A stretch of DNA of 64,000 nt from Arthrobacter sp. 260. GTDB lineage: Bacteria > Actinomycetota > Actinomycetes > Actinomycetales > Micrococcaceae. Location of the stretch: positions 62,001 through 126,000 of the forward strand of contig NZ_JABFOE010000010.1 in the NCBI RefSeq assembly GCF_013116745.1. The letters are read 5' to 3'. Shown here in pieces: positions 18,956 to 27,069 of the stretch. The translations under genes were made by a program, and so were the position numbers. The notes under the pieces are model-generated. The model did not search any database. It was not told the DNA's origin and worked only from the letters and a program-made list of their open reading frames with translations. Numbering within the stretch: position 1 is the stretch's first letter; each line of letters starts with the position of its first letter.

Positions 18956-20526
18956 CAGTTGGTTCCTCCTGCAGTGCTAGTCTCCACGCGGTCGGCTGCG
19001 CCGTTGGACCCCAAAACGTCAGGCCTCAGGGCGGGTGCGCGGTCCAGCAGGGGGCCACCCCAGCTGGCTTCGAGCAGCGATTCGAGCACCGCTCCCACCC
19101 GGTACAGCCGGGCATCCTGGCGGGCCGGAGCCAGCAGCTGGATGCCGACGGGCAGTCCGTCCTCGTCGGCAAGGCCGCCGGGCAGGGACAGCCCCGGTAC
19201 GCCAGCCATGTTCGCGGGGATGGTGGCGACGTCGTTCAGGTACATGGCCAGTGGATCGTTGAGCTTCTCCCCCAGCTTGAATGCGGTGGTCGGCGCGGTC
19301 GGGGAAATCAGGACGTCGGCCTGCTTGAACGCGTTGTCGAAGTCCCGCTGGATCAGGGTGCGGACCTTCTGTGCTGAACCGTAGTAGGCGGCGTAGTAGC
19401 CGGCGCTCAGGGCATAGGTGCCCAGGATGATGCGGCGTTTCACTTCGTCGCCGAACCCGGCGGCGCGGGTGGCTCCCATGACGCGCTCAATGGTCGGCGC
19501 GCCGTCGGGCACTACCCGCAGGCCGAAGCGGACGCCGTCGTACTTGGCGAGGTTCGAGGATGCCTCGGAGGGCATGATCAGGTAGTAGGCGCCCAGGGCG
19601 TATTCGAAGTTGGGGCAGGAAACCTCAACGATTTCGGCACCCGCACCGCGCAGCAGCTCCAGCGATTCCTGGAACCGGGTCAGGACGCCGGCCTGGTAGC
19701 CCTCGCCCTGCAGTTCCTTGATGACGCCGATCCGCATGCCCTCGACGTTGCCCAGCCGGGCGGCCTCAACCAGCGCGCCGAGGGGGTCGGTGAGGGAGGT
19801 GGAGTCATTGGGGTCGTGGCCGCCGATGACCTCGTGGAGCAGCGCGGAGTCCAGGACGGTCCGTGAGACGGGGCCAATCTGGTCCAGTGACGACGCCATC
19901 GCGATGGCGCCGTACCGCGAGACTCCACCGTAGGTGGGCTTCACGCCGACGGTGCCGGTGACCGCGCCGGGCTGGCGGATGGAGCCGCCGGTGTCGGTAC
20001 CGAGCGCGAGGGGCGCTTCGAAGGCGGCGACCGCAGCGGCCGAGCCGCCGCCCGATCCGCCGGGGATCCGGTCCAGGTCCCATGGGTTACGGGTGGGGCC
20101 GTACGCGGAATGCTCGGTGGAGGAGCCCATGGCGAACTCATCCAGGTTGGTCTTGCCCAGGATGGGCATTCCGGCGGCGCGGAGGCGGCGGATTACTGTC
20201 GCGTCATAGGGGCTGTGCCAGCCCTCAAGGATCTTGGAGCCGGCGGTGGTCGGCTGACCCTTCGTGACGATCAGGTCCTTGACGGCGATCGGGACGCCGG
20301 CCAGTGCGTGGAGTTCCTCGGAGTTCGCGCGGGCCTTGTCGACCCCGGCCGCGACGGCGAGTGCCTCATCGGTGTTGACGTGCAGGAAGGCGTGGACGCC
20401 GTCGTCTCCACCGTCAACGTGGGCGATCCGGTCGAGGTGGGCCTGGGTGGCTTCGACTGCGGAGATTTCCCTTGAGGCAAGTTTCTGGGCGAGCGCTGCG
20501 GCGCTGAGCCGAATCAGTTCAGTCAT
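18955..20526 (-). CDS. gatA: Asp-tRNA(Asn)/Glu-tRNA(Gln) amidotransferase subunit A
   Basis: This is the glutaminase subunit of GatCAB, an amidase-signature enzyme that releases ammonia from glutamine for the amidation. The 523-aa protein carries the Ser-cisSer-Lys triad: Lys in [10 protein letters not shown], the glycine-serine-rich [13 protein letters not shown], and the nucleophile region [11 protein letters not shown]. The gene starts 2 nt after gatC and overlaps gatB by one base pair. Confidence 0.97.
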   Translation of the reverse strand: MTELIRLSAAALAQKLASREISAVEATQAHLDRIAHVDGGDDGVHAFLHVNTDEALAVAAGVDKARANSEELHALAGVPIAVKDLIVTKGQPTTAGSKILEGWHSPYDATVIRRLRAAGMPILGKTNLDEFAMGSSTEHSAYGPTRNPWDLDRIPGGSGGGSAAAVAAFEAPLALGTDTGGSIRQPGAVTGTVGVKPTYGGVSRYGAIAMASSLDQIGPVSRTVLDSALLHEVIGGHDPNDSTSLTDPLGALVEAARLGNVEGMRIGVIKELQGEGYQAGVLTRFQESLELLRGAGAEIVEVSCPNFEYALGAYYLIMPSEASSNLAKYDGVRFGLRVVPDGAPTIERVMGATRAAGFGDEVKRRIILGTYALSAGYYAAYYGSAQKVRTLIQRDFDNAFKQADVLISPTAPTTAFKLGEKLNDPLAMYLNDVATIPANMAGVPGLSLPGGLADEDGLPVGIQLLAPARQDARLYRVGAVLESLLEASWGGPLLDRAPALRPDVLGSNGAADRVETSTAGGTN

Positions 20527-20528
20527 GG

Positions 20529-20825
20529 TTATTCCCCGTCCAGGATTGCTGGGACCTTGAAGCGTCCGTCGGCGTTGTCGGGGGCGCCGGAGAGGGCTTC
20601 CTCGTTGGTGAGGGTCTCGCCGACCACGTCTTCGCGGTACACATTGCTTAGCGGGATGGGGTGGCTGGTGGTCGGGATGTCGTCGCCGGCCACCTCGCTC
20701 ACCCGTTTGATCGAGTCGACAATTACTGCCAGCTCACCGGTCATCCGGTCCAGCTCTTCGGCGCTCATATCGATGTGGGCCAGCCGCGCCAGGTGCGCAA
20801 CGTCCTCACGGTTGATCTCAGCCAT
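20529..20825 (-). CDS. gatC: Asp-tRNA(Asn)/Glu-tRNA(Gln) amidotransferase subunit C
   Basis: This small scaffold subunit of 98 aa stabilises GatA and GatB. It starts [20 protein letters not shown], the family's N-terminal helix, and ends with FKVPAIL as usual. GGGAGA lies a few bases upstream of the ATG. The 80-bp gap before it must hold the operon promoter; a TAGACT at about 20864-20869 on the minus strand is a possible -10 hexamer. Confidence 0.95.
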   Translation of the reverse strand: MAEINREDVAHLARLAHIDMSAEELDRMTGELAVIVDSIKRVSEVAGDDIPTTSHPIPLSNVYREDVVGETLTNEEALSGAPDNADGRFKVPAILDGE

Positions 20826-20905
20826 AAATCTCCCATGGTCAATGAATTGGTGTTTGGCTCAAGTCTACGTGCGGCGTGAGCCGTGACCGATTCGGCGGGC
20901 GCCCC

Positions 20906-21493
20906 CTATCCCTCTGCGTGAAGCGCCGTGTCTGCGTCTGTCGTGCGCCAGCTCAGGAAGTTGACCACCAGGCCGGGCCGGGTTGGTGCGCAACAGAACG
21001 GTCCCGCCTGGAGGATCGCGTCTGTTGCGCGCGGCGCAACGCGGACGAGCCGCCAGGGTTCCTCGTCGACCCTCGCCCGGATAGTGATCGCTCCGGGGGC
21101 CAAGCTGGCGCGCACCGTCACGATCCGCCCGGCCCATTCTGGAACGGGTGATAGCGACCAATCGGATTCTCCACGGGTGACCACTGCACCCACACCCAGC
21201 TCGCCGTCACTGCATTCGACGCCGGCCTTGATCCAGTTCGTGTCATCGGTTTTGATGAAGACACCTGCCTGGTCGAACTGTTCGGGGAAGTCGGCCCGGA
21301 AGGCCACCTCGATTGCTTCGCCCACTGTGATCGACCGGAGCAGTGCGTGTTCGGTGTCATGGATGAAGCCGTACGATGTGATCCGCCAGGCGTCGCTGCC
21401 CTCCTTGGCGGTCACTAACAATCCCTCGTCGGAGGTGCGAACATTCTCGGGCTCGGTTGTCCAGCGTCCTTCGGACCACTCAACGTATCTCAT
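20906..21493 (-). CDS. DUF1349 domain protein (concanavalin A-like fold)
   Basis: This cytoplasmic protein of 195 aa has the features of DUF1349, a jelly-roll fold found in yeast and bacterial proteins sometimes described as regulators. Typical motifs are WRITSYGFIHDTEHAL near the N-terminus, then FDQAGVFIKTDDTNWIKAGVE, and a closing strand FLSWRTTDADTALHAEG. The biochemical role of the family is unknown to me. It is a single gene between gatC and the DUF222-HNH gene. Confidence 0.85.
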   Translation of the reverse strand: MRYVEWSEGRWTTEPENVRTSDEGLLVTAKEGSDAWRITSYGFIHDTEHALLRSITVGEAIEVAFRADFPEQFDQAGVFIKTDDTNWIKAGVECSDGELGVGAVVTRGESDWSLSPVPEWAGRIVTVRASLAPGAITIRARVDEEPWRLVRVAPRATDAILQAGPFCCAPTRPGLVVNFLSWRTTDADTALHAEG

Positions 21494-21505
21494 GTCCTCA
21501 ATCTT

Positions 21506-23167
21506 TCAGGTGCCCTGCTCCTGAGACAAGGCGCGCCTACCGGGACTTCGTTCCCTGCGGTGGCTGGGCCGGTTTCGGGATCTGACCTGCGCCCGCTCGA
21601 TTGTCGCTCCGGTGCTGGTGCCCGGGCCGGCTCCGGTGCCGGGTAGGGGTGGTGCTGTTGAGTGGTAGGTGTGGCCGGTGGGCGTGGTGATGCTGAAGGT
21701 GTGTCGGGGGCGTGTTTGTGGTCTTGAACCGGGGATTGTTTGGGCTGTCCAGCCGGGTTGTTCTTTGGTGTGATTGCACGCTTCGCAGAGCCCTGCCCCG
21801 TTGGTGATGGTGGTGGGTCCGCCACGGTGCCAGGGCACGATGTGGTCGAAGTGGCGGATCGGCGCGTCACAGTAGGGGGTGCGGCAGGTGTCGTCGCGGG
21901 CGGTGATGAACCGGCGTTGGGCTTTCGTGAAGAGCCGGGCGGTGGAATCCATCGCCACCAACTCCCCGGTCGACGGCGCGGTATAGAGCCGACGCAACCA
22001 GACATCGAAAGTGGACCGCTTATCCCCGGAGGTATCCGAATCCTTCGGCCCGGTTGTTCCGTTGGTGGTTTTCGCTGTTTGGAGGAGGGTGCGTGCCCAG
22101 TGGGAGCCGATGATGCCGTAGCCGGGGATGCTGGCTGGTTCGCTGTCGCCTTGGAGGAGGGCGCGGTCGGTCATGATGAGCTGCAGCTCGACCCGGCTGA
22201 CACCGCCGGGGACCCCGGTGACACGTTCAACTAGGGTGTCAGCCATGACCTGACCGCGGGACCTCGGGTCTCCGGCGGCCCGGGTAGTGTCGGCGTGGCG
22301 GGACAGGGCAGCATAGGTGGAGACTGCTTCCTTCACGGGGAGCAGGGCGGTGAGGTAGGCCATGGTGTCGGGTGCGGGGCGGATACTCACGGACCGTTCC
22401 GTCACCGCGCGGGCGGCACGGTTCACCACCGACCGGGGATCCCTCCGGTACGAGGCTGCTTTCACCGCCGCGATAATCGCCTTATCCCCGCACCCGTCGA
22501 AGGTGCCCGTGTCCGGGGCGAGTTCCTCATCGACGGCTGCCCGGTCCTCAGCGGACAGGCATGCGGTTTCCTTCACTAGCAGGGTGGCCCGCCACTCGTT
22601 TAACTGGCCACAATGCAACGCCGCCAACGTGTGGGGCATCTCCGTGACCAGCGCCCGGGCGAGGCCGAGGAGCCTACTACCGCGGGACGGGGACTCACGG
22701 CGGGCCAACGCGACCTGCGCGCCTACACCCTTGCCCTGCTCCCCAGCGGGAACCCCGGCCAGAGCCTGGGCCTGGCGTTCGGCCGCGTCGACAGCCACCG
22801 TGATCCGGGCCTGGACGCCTGCGATCGCGGACTTCAGCTCCTCGAGCTCCCGCAGCTGATCTATCAGCCCGGCCGCATCCGCGGCTGGCTTCAGGGAGTG
22901 GAGGGCTTCGGTTAGGGCCCGAACGGAAGATTCACTGCGATTGCCGGACCGGGTAGCAGTGTGTGAAGTATCGGCAGAGCCCGATGCCGACGCATATCTG
23001 GAGACCGGTGACGAGGCAGCGGCACCAGCCCGAGTCCGGACGGATGCAGAGGCAGAGGTGGAGGCGCCGCCGTCGGGCCCGCCTACCGCACCAGAACCAC
23101 CCCGCGGGGCGGCCACCCGGGAGGGGATTCCCGTCCGGTGCGGTGATGGAGCTGTACTGCCTTCCAT
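21506..23167 (-). CDS. DUF222 / HNH endonuclease domain protein (13E12 repeat type)
   Basis: This 553-aa protein belongs to the multicopy actinobacterial DUF222-HNH group. Residues 1-75 are a low-complexity Ser/Ala/Gly tail. About 80-330 is DUF222, with LRELEELKSAIAGVQARIT and QLNEWRATLLVKET. The HNH nuclease lies near the C-terminus: CRTPYCDAPIRHFDHIVPWH then GLCEACNHTKEQPGW, including two CxxC-type pairs and the catalytic His. The C-terminal 80 residues are Pro/Thr/Arg-rich. The ATG at 23167 follows GAGG too closely for a normal ribosome site, but a GACAAT hexamer ends 7 bases upstream, so a leaderless transcript is possible. The cellular role of this group is not established. Confidence 0.88.
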   Translation of the reverse strand: MEGSTAPSPHRTGIPSRVAAPRGGSGAVGGPDGGASTSASASVRTRAGAAASSPVSRYASASGSADTSHTATRSGNRSESSVRALTEALHSLKPAADAAGLIDQLRELEELKSAIAGVQARITVAVDAAERQAQALAGVPAGEQGKGVGAQVALARRESPSRGSRLLGLARALVTEMPHTLAALHCGQLNEWRATLLVKETACLSAEDRAAVDEELAPDTGTFDGCGDKAIIAAVKAASYRRDPRSVVNRAARAVTERSVSIRPAPDTMAYLTALLPVKEAVSTYAALSRHADTTRAAGDPRSRGQVMADTLVERVTGVPGGVSRVELQLIMTDRALLQGDSEPASIPGYGIIGSHWARTLLQTAKTTNGTTGPKDSDTSGDKRSTFDVWLRRLYTAPSTGELVAMDSTARLFTKAQRRFITARDDTCRTPYCDAPIRHFDHIVPWHRGGPTTITNGAGLCEACNHTKEQPGWTAQTIPGSRPQTRPRHTFSITTPTGHTYHSTAPPLPGTGAGPGTSTGATIERAQVRSRNRPSHRRERSPGRRALSQEQGT

Positions 23168-23315
23168 ACCTCTATTGTCCCAAACCGCACCGACATTTCT
23201 GCAGATTTACAGGCTATGTGGATAAATCTCTCGAAGAAATATTCGAACCCTAGAGCACCACGTTGCGGTCGGTGAATAGGCACCAGATAGCCAGGAAGCA
23301 CCAGGTGGCGCAGCC

Positions 23316-25499
23316 TCAGGAAAGCAGCCCGTCATCGGTCAATAGCACCAGTTGCTGGGTTGCACGCGTCATGGCAACATAACGATCCACAGCACCTTCG
23401 ATCCCCTCCCCAAACGACTCAGGATTGACCAGAACCACCAGATCAAACTCCAGGCCCTTGGCTGTCTCAGGGGTGAGGACACTCACGCGGTCACGGGCAC
23501 GGCCAACCGCCCCGGAGGCAACGCTTACCGGCCCAGAGGCGATGATGCACACCGTCCCCACCGGATACTGAGCCAACCAATCGTCGACAATCCCGCCAAC
23601 GTCGGCAGGCCTCCCCCGGCGGACAGGGAGCCCTCCCACCCTGACAGATACCGGAACATTCGCGTCCGGCAGTTCCGCACGGATCACTGGCGCAGCTTCG
23701 TCCATGATCTCGGCGGGAGTCCGGTAGTTGATGCTCAGTTCGGTCATCCGCACCCGGTCGAGGCCAATCCGTTCCAGCCGTTCCGGCCAGGACTCGGGGA
23801 ACCCATGGCGGGCCTGCGCCCGGTCCCCCACAATCGTGAAACTACGGGACGGGCAGCGCAGCAGCAGCATCTGCCATTGCGCATCGGTCAGCTCCTGGGC
23901 CTCATCGACCACCACGTGCGCAAACGGTCCCGCGAGACGGTCAGGCGTTTTCCAGGGCGTCCCCGACCCGTCGATCAGCCCATCCTCCAGATCGGGTTGG
24001 CGCAACATCGTGACCAGACCGGTGCCGTCGTCGTCGGCCCGGATCAGATTGTCCACCACCATTGACATCTGCTCACGCTCGGAGGCAATGCTCTTGGCGT
24101 GAGCCCGCTTCAGCGTCGCTGTTGCGGCGGTTCCGATGCGCTGCCGGGCAGCATCCAGCAGCGGCAGATCGGAAAGGGTCCACGCCTTCGCATCGCTACG
24201 CTGCAGCAGGAGGACTTCCTCAGCGCTGAGCCATGGGGCGCATAGCCGCAGATAGGCTGGCACCCGCCAGAGGTCCGCGACCAGGTCGCCAGGGTCAAGT
24301 ACCGGCCAGGCGGCGGCGAACTCCCGACCCAGCGCACCATCCTGCCGCAGGTACGGGTCCAGGAGTTCGGGCGTCACCTCCCCGTCCTCATGCTTGTCCG
24401 CCAGGATGGTCACCAGGGAGTCCCAGATTTCGGAGCGGGCCTCATTGTGTGGCGTCCCGGGATCAGAGGCAGCGAACGCCTCCTCCCAGTCCGCGACGCC
24501 AAGCCACGCCTCTCCCCAGGGCGTGTCGATACTCATTCCGTGGGTCGGGGGTCTTTCCGAGAATTGGACAGCTGGTTCAATGGCGTGCACCATCCGGGCC
24601 GAGGATTTGAGGCGTGCGACGACGTCGTCCGCGTCTGCGAGCGCGGTCGCGCCCTCCGGAACCAGACCCCGGAGGGTACTAGTGAGAACCCCCTCCTCCC
24701 CCAGGCTGGGAAGGACATCGGCAACATACGCCAGGTACGGCTGATGAGGGCCGACGAACAGCACGTCACTCCGGCCGTCAACCGTCCGATCGCTCAACCG
24801 CGGATCGGAATAGAGAAGGTAGGCGGTGCGATGGAGTGCCACAACCGTCTTCCCGGTTCCCGGGCCTCCATCCACCACCAGCGCACCGCGGGAGCCGCCC
24901 CTGATGATCGCGTCCTGGTCCTTCTGGATGGTCCCGAGTACATCCTGCATCTGCCCCGAGCGGCTCCGGCCCAGGCTCGCGATGAACGCCGATTGGTCAT
25001 CCAGCGCTCCATGGCTCTGTAGCCCGTCCGCTGTGTACACCTCATCCCAGTAGTCAGTGATCAGTCCCCTCGACCAGTGATACCGACGCCGACTGGCCAG
25101 TCCCATGGGATTGGCATGGGTGGCGCCGAAAAACGGTTCGGCTGCCGGAGACCTCCAGTCGATCAGAAGCCGACGACCTGATCCGTCAGTCAGGCCAAAC
25201 CGGCCCACATAGATGGGGCCCACTCCGTCGGCCGGGACCATCCGTCCCAGGCAGAGATCGAGACCGAACCGGGTGAGCGCCCGGATCCGATCGCTCACCC
25301 GGTGGATTTCCTCGTCCCTGTCGAGGGCGGCCTGCCCCTTGATCCCGGGAGCCTTCCGCTCTGCCTCCAGCCGTGCAGCCAGATCGGCAAGGGTTTCCGC
25401 GAGACTGGTCCTGACCCTCTCAAAGTGCGACTCATCCTCACTGATCAGCGACGGATCGAGTTTTGCCGAAAGCGGCGGCGACAACGCAAAAATACTCAT
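23316..25499 (-). CDS. helR: HelR/HelD-like RNA polymerase-associated helicase-like ATPase
   Basis: This is a superfamily-1 helicase-like ATPase of 727 aa. HelD/HelR proteins bind RNA polymerase and strip it from nucleic acid; HelR also displaces rifamycins. Visible motifs are Walker A in DGGPGTGKTVVALHRTAYLL, VVVDEAQELTDAQW (motif II), VGDRAQ, NYRTPAEIM (motif IV), ETAKGLEFDLVVLV (motif V) and YVAMTRATQQLVLL (motif VI). The N-terminal 90 residues form a coiled-coil arm, with RVRTSLAETLADLAARLEAE. I chose the ATG at 25499 because AAGGGG sits 7 nt upstream; the frame is open further up but crosses the promoter. The palindrome upstream is the main reason for choosing HelR over plain HelD. Confidence 0.85.
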   Translation of the reverse strand: MSIFALSPPLSAKLDPSLISEDESHFERVRTSLAETLADLAARLEAERKAPGIKGQAALDRDEEIHRVSDRIRALTRFGLDLCLGRMVPADGVGPIYVGRFGLTDGSGRRLLIDWRSPAAEPFFGATHANPMGLASRRRYHWSRGLITDYWDEVYTADGLQSHGALDDQSAFIASLGRSRSGQMQDVLGTIQKDQDAIIRGGSRGALVVDGGPGTGKTVVALHRTAYLLYSDPRLSDRTVDGRSDVLFVGPHQPYLAYVADVLPSLGEEGVLTSTLRGLVPEGATALADADDVVARLKSSARMVHAIEPAVQFSERPPTHGMSIDTPWGEAWLGVADWEEAFAASDPGTPHNEARSEIWDSLVTILADKHEDGEVTPELLDPYLRQDGALGREFAAAWPVLDPGDLVADLWRVPAYLRLCAPWLSAEEVLLLQRSDAKAWTLSDLPLLDAARQRIGTAATATLKRAHAKSIASEREQMSMVVDNLIRADDDGTGLVTMLRQPDLEDGLIDGSGTPWKTPDRLAGPFAHVVVDEAQELTDAQWQMLLLRCPSRSFTIVGDRAQARHGFPESWPERLERIGLDRVRMTELSINYRTPAEIMDEAAPVIRAELPDANVPVSVRVGGLPVRRGRPADVGGIVDDWLAQYPVGTVCIIASGPVSVASGAVGRARDRVSVLTPETAKGLEFDLVVLVNPESFGEGIEGAVDRYVAMTRATQQLVLLTDDGLLS

Positions 25500-25532
25500 C
25501 CAGCACCCCTTCACAGTTTCCCTGAGGGACCC

Positions 25533-25563
25533 ATTCTTCGCGCTCCAGGGGGCCTTGCGGCAA
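25533..25563 (-). promoter_or_regulatory. Candidate helR promoter
   Basis: On the minus strand a TTGCCG inside the palindrome (25563-25558) is followed after 19 bp by AAGAAT (25538-25533). Transcription would start near 25526 and give a 27-nt leader with the AAGGGG ribosome site. Both hexamers are imperfect and the spacing is at the upper limit, so this is a candidate only. Confidence 0.45.
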
Positions 25564-25570
25564 GGCCCCC
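25548..25570. promoter_or_regulatory. Rifamycin-associated element (RAE)-like palindrome
   Basis: A perfect 23-bp palindrome: GGGGGCCTTGC, a single G, then GCAAGGCCCCC. It agrees with the RAE I remember from the rifamycin-inactivation and helR literature, a conserved element upstream of rifamycin-inducible actinobacterial genes. It lies 48 bp upstream of the helR start, between helR and a divergent broken RibD-like gene. Each half supplies a TTGC that can serve as a -35 hexamer, one per direction. Confidence 0.85.
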
Positions 25571-25583
25571 CATGGGTTATAGA
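25555..25583 (+). promoter_or_regulatory. Candidate promoter of the divergent RibD-like pseudogene
   Basis: TTGCGG (25555-25560) inside the palindrome, a 17-bp spacer, then TATAGA (25578-25583). Transcription would start near 25590, giving a leader of about 40 nt. If correct, the same RAE-like element controls both directions. Confidence 0.45.
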
Positions 25584-25629
25584 TTGAATATGGCAGGGGT
25601 TTGACCTCGCCAAGCGTGAAGGGGGCGCG

Positions 25630-26205
25630 ATGTCGCGGGAACTGGTGTGGACGGGCTTCATGACACTCGACGGCGTGGTTGATTCGCCGGGCGGGACCAT
25701 CGAAGGTCATCCGAGCGGCGGGTGGGTGCTGAACACGGAGTTCGTACCCGAAGCCTTTTCCCTCAAGAGCGAGGAACTCGCCGAGACGTCAGCGCTGATG
25801 TTCGGCCGCAAGAGCTACGAAGCGTTCGCTCCCATCTGGTCGCGATCGGCTGACCATGCCAGCTATCAGGACCTGCCCAAGTACGTGGTGTCCACAACGC
25901 TGGCCGATGACGCCCTGATCGATGACTGGGGATCAATCGACATCCTGTGATCGATCGACGATGTAGCAACCCTGAAACAGGGCGACGGCGGCGCGATCTT
26001 CATCCATGGCAGTGCGGGATTGGCACGAAGCCTTGACGATGCGGGCCTCATCGACCGGTACAACCTCCTTGTGTACCCGGTCCTACTGGGCTCCGGCAAG
26101 AGGATTTTCGGCACCGTTGACAGGGACTCGCGGCAACTCGCACTCAGGGAATCCGCCGCGTACCCCAACGGCGTGGTCAAGGTAATTTACGACGTCGTCA
26201 GCTGA
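25630..26205 (+). pseudogene. RibD C-terminal / dihydrofolate reductase-like protein, interrupted by one in-frame TGA
   Basis: The reading frame starts at an ATG with GAAGGGGG upstream and encodes a typical RibD_C/DHFR-like protein: GFMTLDGVVDSPGG, then MFGRKSYEAF, KYVVSTTLAD. It is cut by a TGA at 25948-25950 after residue 106 (SIDIL). The same frame then continues without shift: DDVATLKQGDGGAIFIHGSAGLARSL and LLVYPVLLGSGKRIF, to a stop at 26205. Both halves together make the normal family length of about 191 aa. A single C-to-T change (CGA arginine to TGA) explains the stop, and the relatives I remember have Arg in this position. It is either a recent pseudogene or a sequencing error. These proteins reduce small substrates with NADPH; the exact substrate is unknown. 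Confidence 0.82.
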
Positions 26206-26218
26206 CCCTGGCAGTTGC

Positions 26219-26258
26219 TTTCCATGATGGAAAGTGATTACACTTTCCATTATGGAAA
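26219..26258. promoter_or_regulatory. Double palindromic operator of the membrane protein/regulator unit
   Basis: Two copies of the 15-bp palindrome TTTCCATNATGGAAA lie at 26219-26233 and 26244-26258, centres 25 bp apart. The 10 bp between them are flanked by AAGTG/CACTT, so the whole 40 bp is almost symmetric. The second copy covers the ATG at 26252. Because the downstream regulator is a winged-helix protein in the same transcription unit, this is most simply its own operator. Confidence 0.75.
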
Positions 26259-26716
26259 ACAACTTGCCTCCATCCACAGCTGATCAGCCACGTTCTGCTA
26301 CTGCACTGCTTGCCGACGTCGACAAGGACCGCTCGGCCCTCATCCACCGCATGACCGCTCCCCGCTGGGCTGCTCCCGCGTTCGGCGCCCTTGCCGCACT
26401 CTGTGTCGCCTCCCCCGCGGCGGGAGACAACCGTTCGGGCAACTCAGCCCTGCTGATCATTGTCGGAATCCTGGTGGTCTACCTCTACCAGCGGACCACC
26501 GGCGTGAGACTGGCCAGTATCGGCTGGACGGCGTGGCTCATCTACGCCGCGACCCTGGTGTTTTGCCTGCTCATGCTCAGCGTCTCGCTGGGTCTCGTGT
26601 CATTTGACCTGTTCTGGTGGGTCATCGCTCCCGCTGCGGCCGCCTTCGGTGCGGGAACCCTGGGTGCCCACTACTTCATGCGAAGTGCCATCAGCCGGAT
26701 CCGCAATGCCCGCTGA
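26252..26716 (+). CDS. Small integral membrane protein of unknown function
   Basis: This 154-aa protein is predicted to have four membrane helices: WAAPAFGALAALCVASPAA, SALLIIVGILVVYLYQ, IGWTAWLIYAATLVFCLLML and FDLFWWVIAPAAAAFGAGTLG. A soluble N-terminal 40 residues precede them. I recognise no family by function. I chose the ATG at 26252 over one at 26234 because the latter lies inside the operator and adds only MITLSI. It overlaps the downstream winged-helix regulator by 11 bp, an arrangement common for membrane proteins controlled by a dedicated repressor. Confidence 0.75.
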   Translation: MENNLPPSTADQPRSATALLADVDKDRSALIHRMTAPRWAAPAFGALAALCVASPAAGDNRSGNSALLIIVGILVVYLYQRTTGVRLASIGWTAWLIYAATLVFCLLMLSVSLGLVSFDLFWWVIAPAAAAFGAGTLGAHYFMRSAISRIRNAR

Positions 26717-27044
26717 GACCACCGACGCCACTGGCGCTGTGTTCAACGAGCTGATTCACGCTCCGTTGCGTTTCAGGATCTGTGGACTGCTCCGGAACGT
26801 GAAGAGCGCAGACTTCTCGGCGATTCGTGAAGCCCTCAACGTCAGCGATGCGGCACTGTCGAAACACCTCAAGGTGCTGTCCGACGGCGGTTTTGTCGCC
26901 ATGACGAAATCGTCCTCCGCTGGCCGGGCAGATGCCCGCCGGGTCAGCTGGCTCTCCCTGACCCCTCAGGGAAAAACCGCCTTCGATTCCCATCTCGCTG
27001 CCCTGCAGGCCATTGCCGCCGGATTGAACGAGGTCGACGACTGA
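26706..27044 (+). CDS. Winged-helix transcriptional regulator (MarR/ArsR-like, HTH_34 type)
   Basis: This DNA-binding protein of 112 aa has a single winged helix-turn-helix domain. The recognition part reads FSAIREALNVSDAALSKHLKVLSDGGFVAM, followed by the wing with KSSSAGRADARRVSWLSLTPQGK. It has no metal-binding cysteines and no extra sensor domain. The ATG at 26706 lies inside the end of the membrane-protein gene; the upstream extension of the frame is a shadow. It probably represses its own unit through the double TTTCCATNATGGAAA palindrome 450 bp upstream. The signal it answers to is unknown. Confidence 0.85.
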   Translation: MPAETTDATGAVFNELIHAPLRFRICGLLRNVKSADFSAIREALNVSDAALSKHLKVLSDGGFVAMTKSSSAGRADARRVSWLSLTPQGKTAFDSHLAALQAIAAGLNEVDD

Positions 27045-27069
27045 ACTCCTGCGACGACGACGGGACCGG

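Noticed and set aside
23217-23225. TGTGGATAA (DnaA-box sequence) upstream of the DUF222-HNH gene and again at 50832-50840 before the AbiEi/DUF559-like gene
   Set aside because: A third copy lies inside the LysR coding sequence at 45239-45247, so the frequency is near chance; no origin-like cluster exists.
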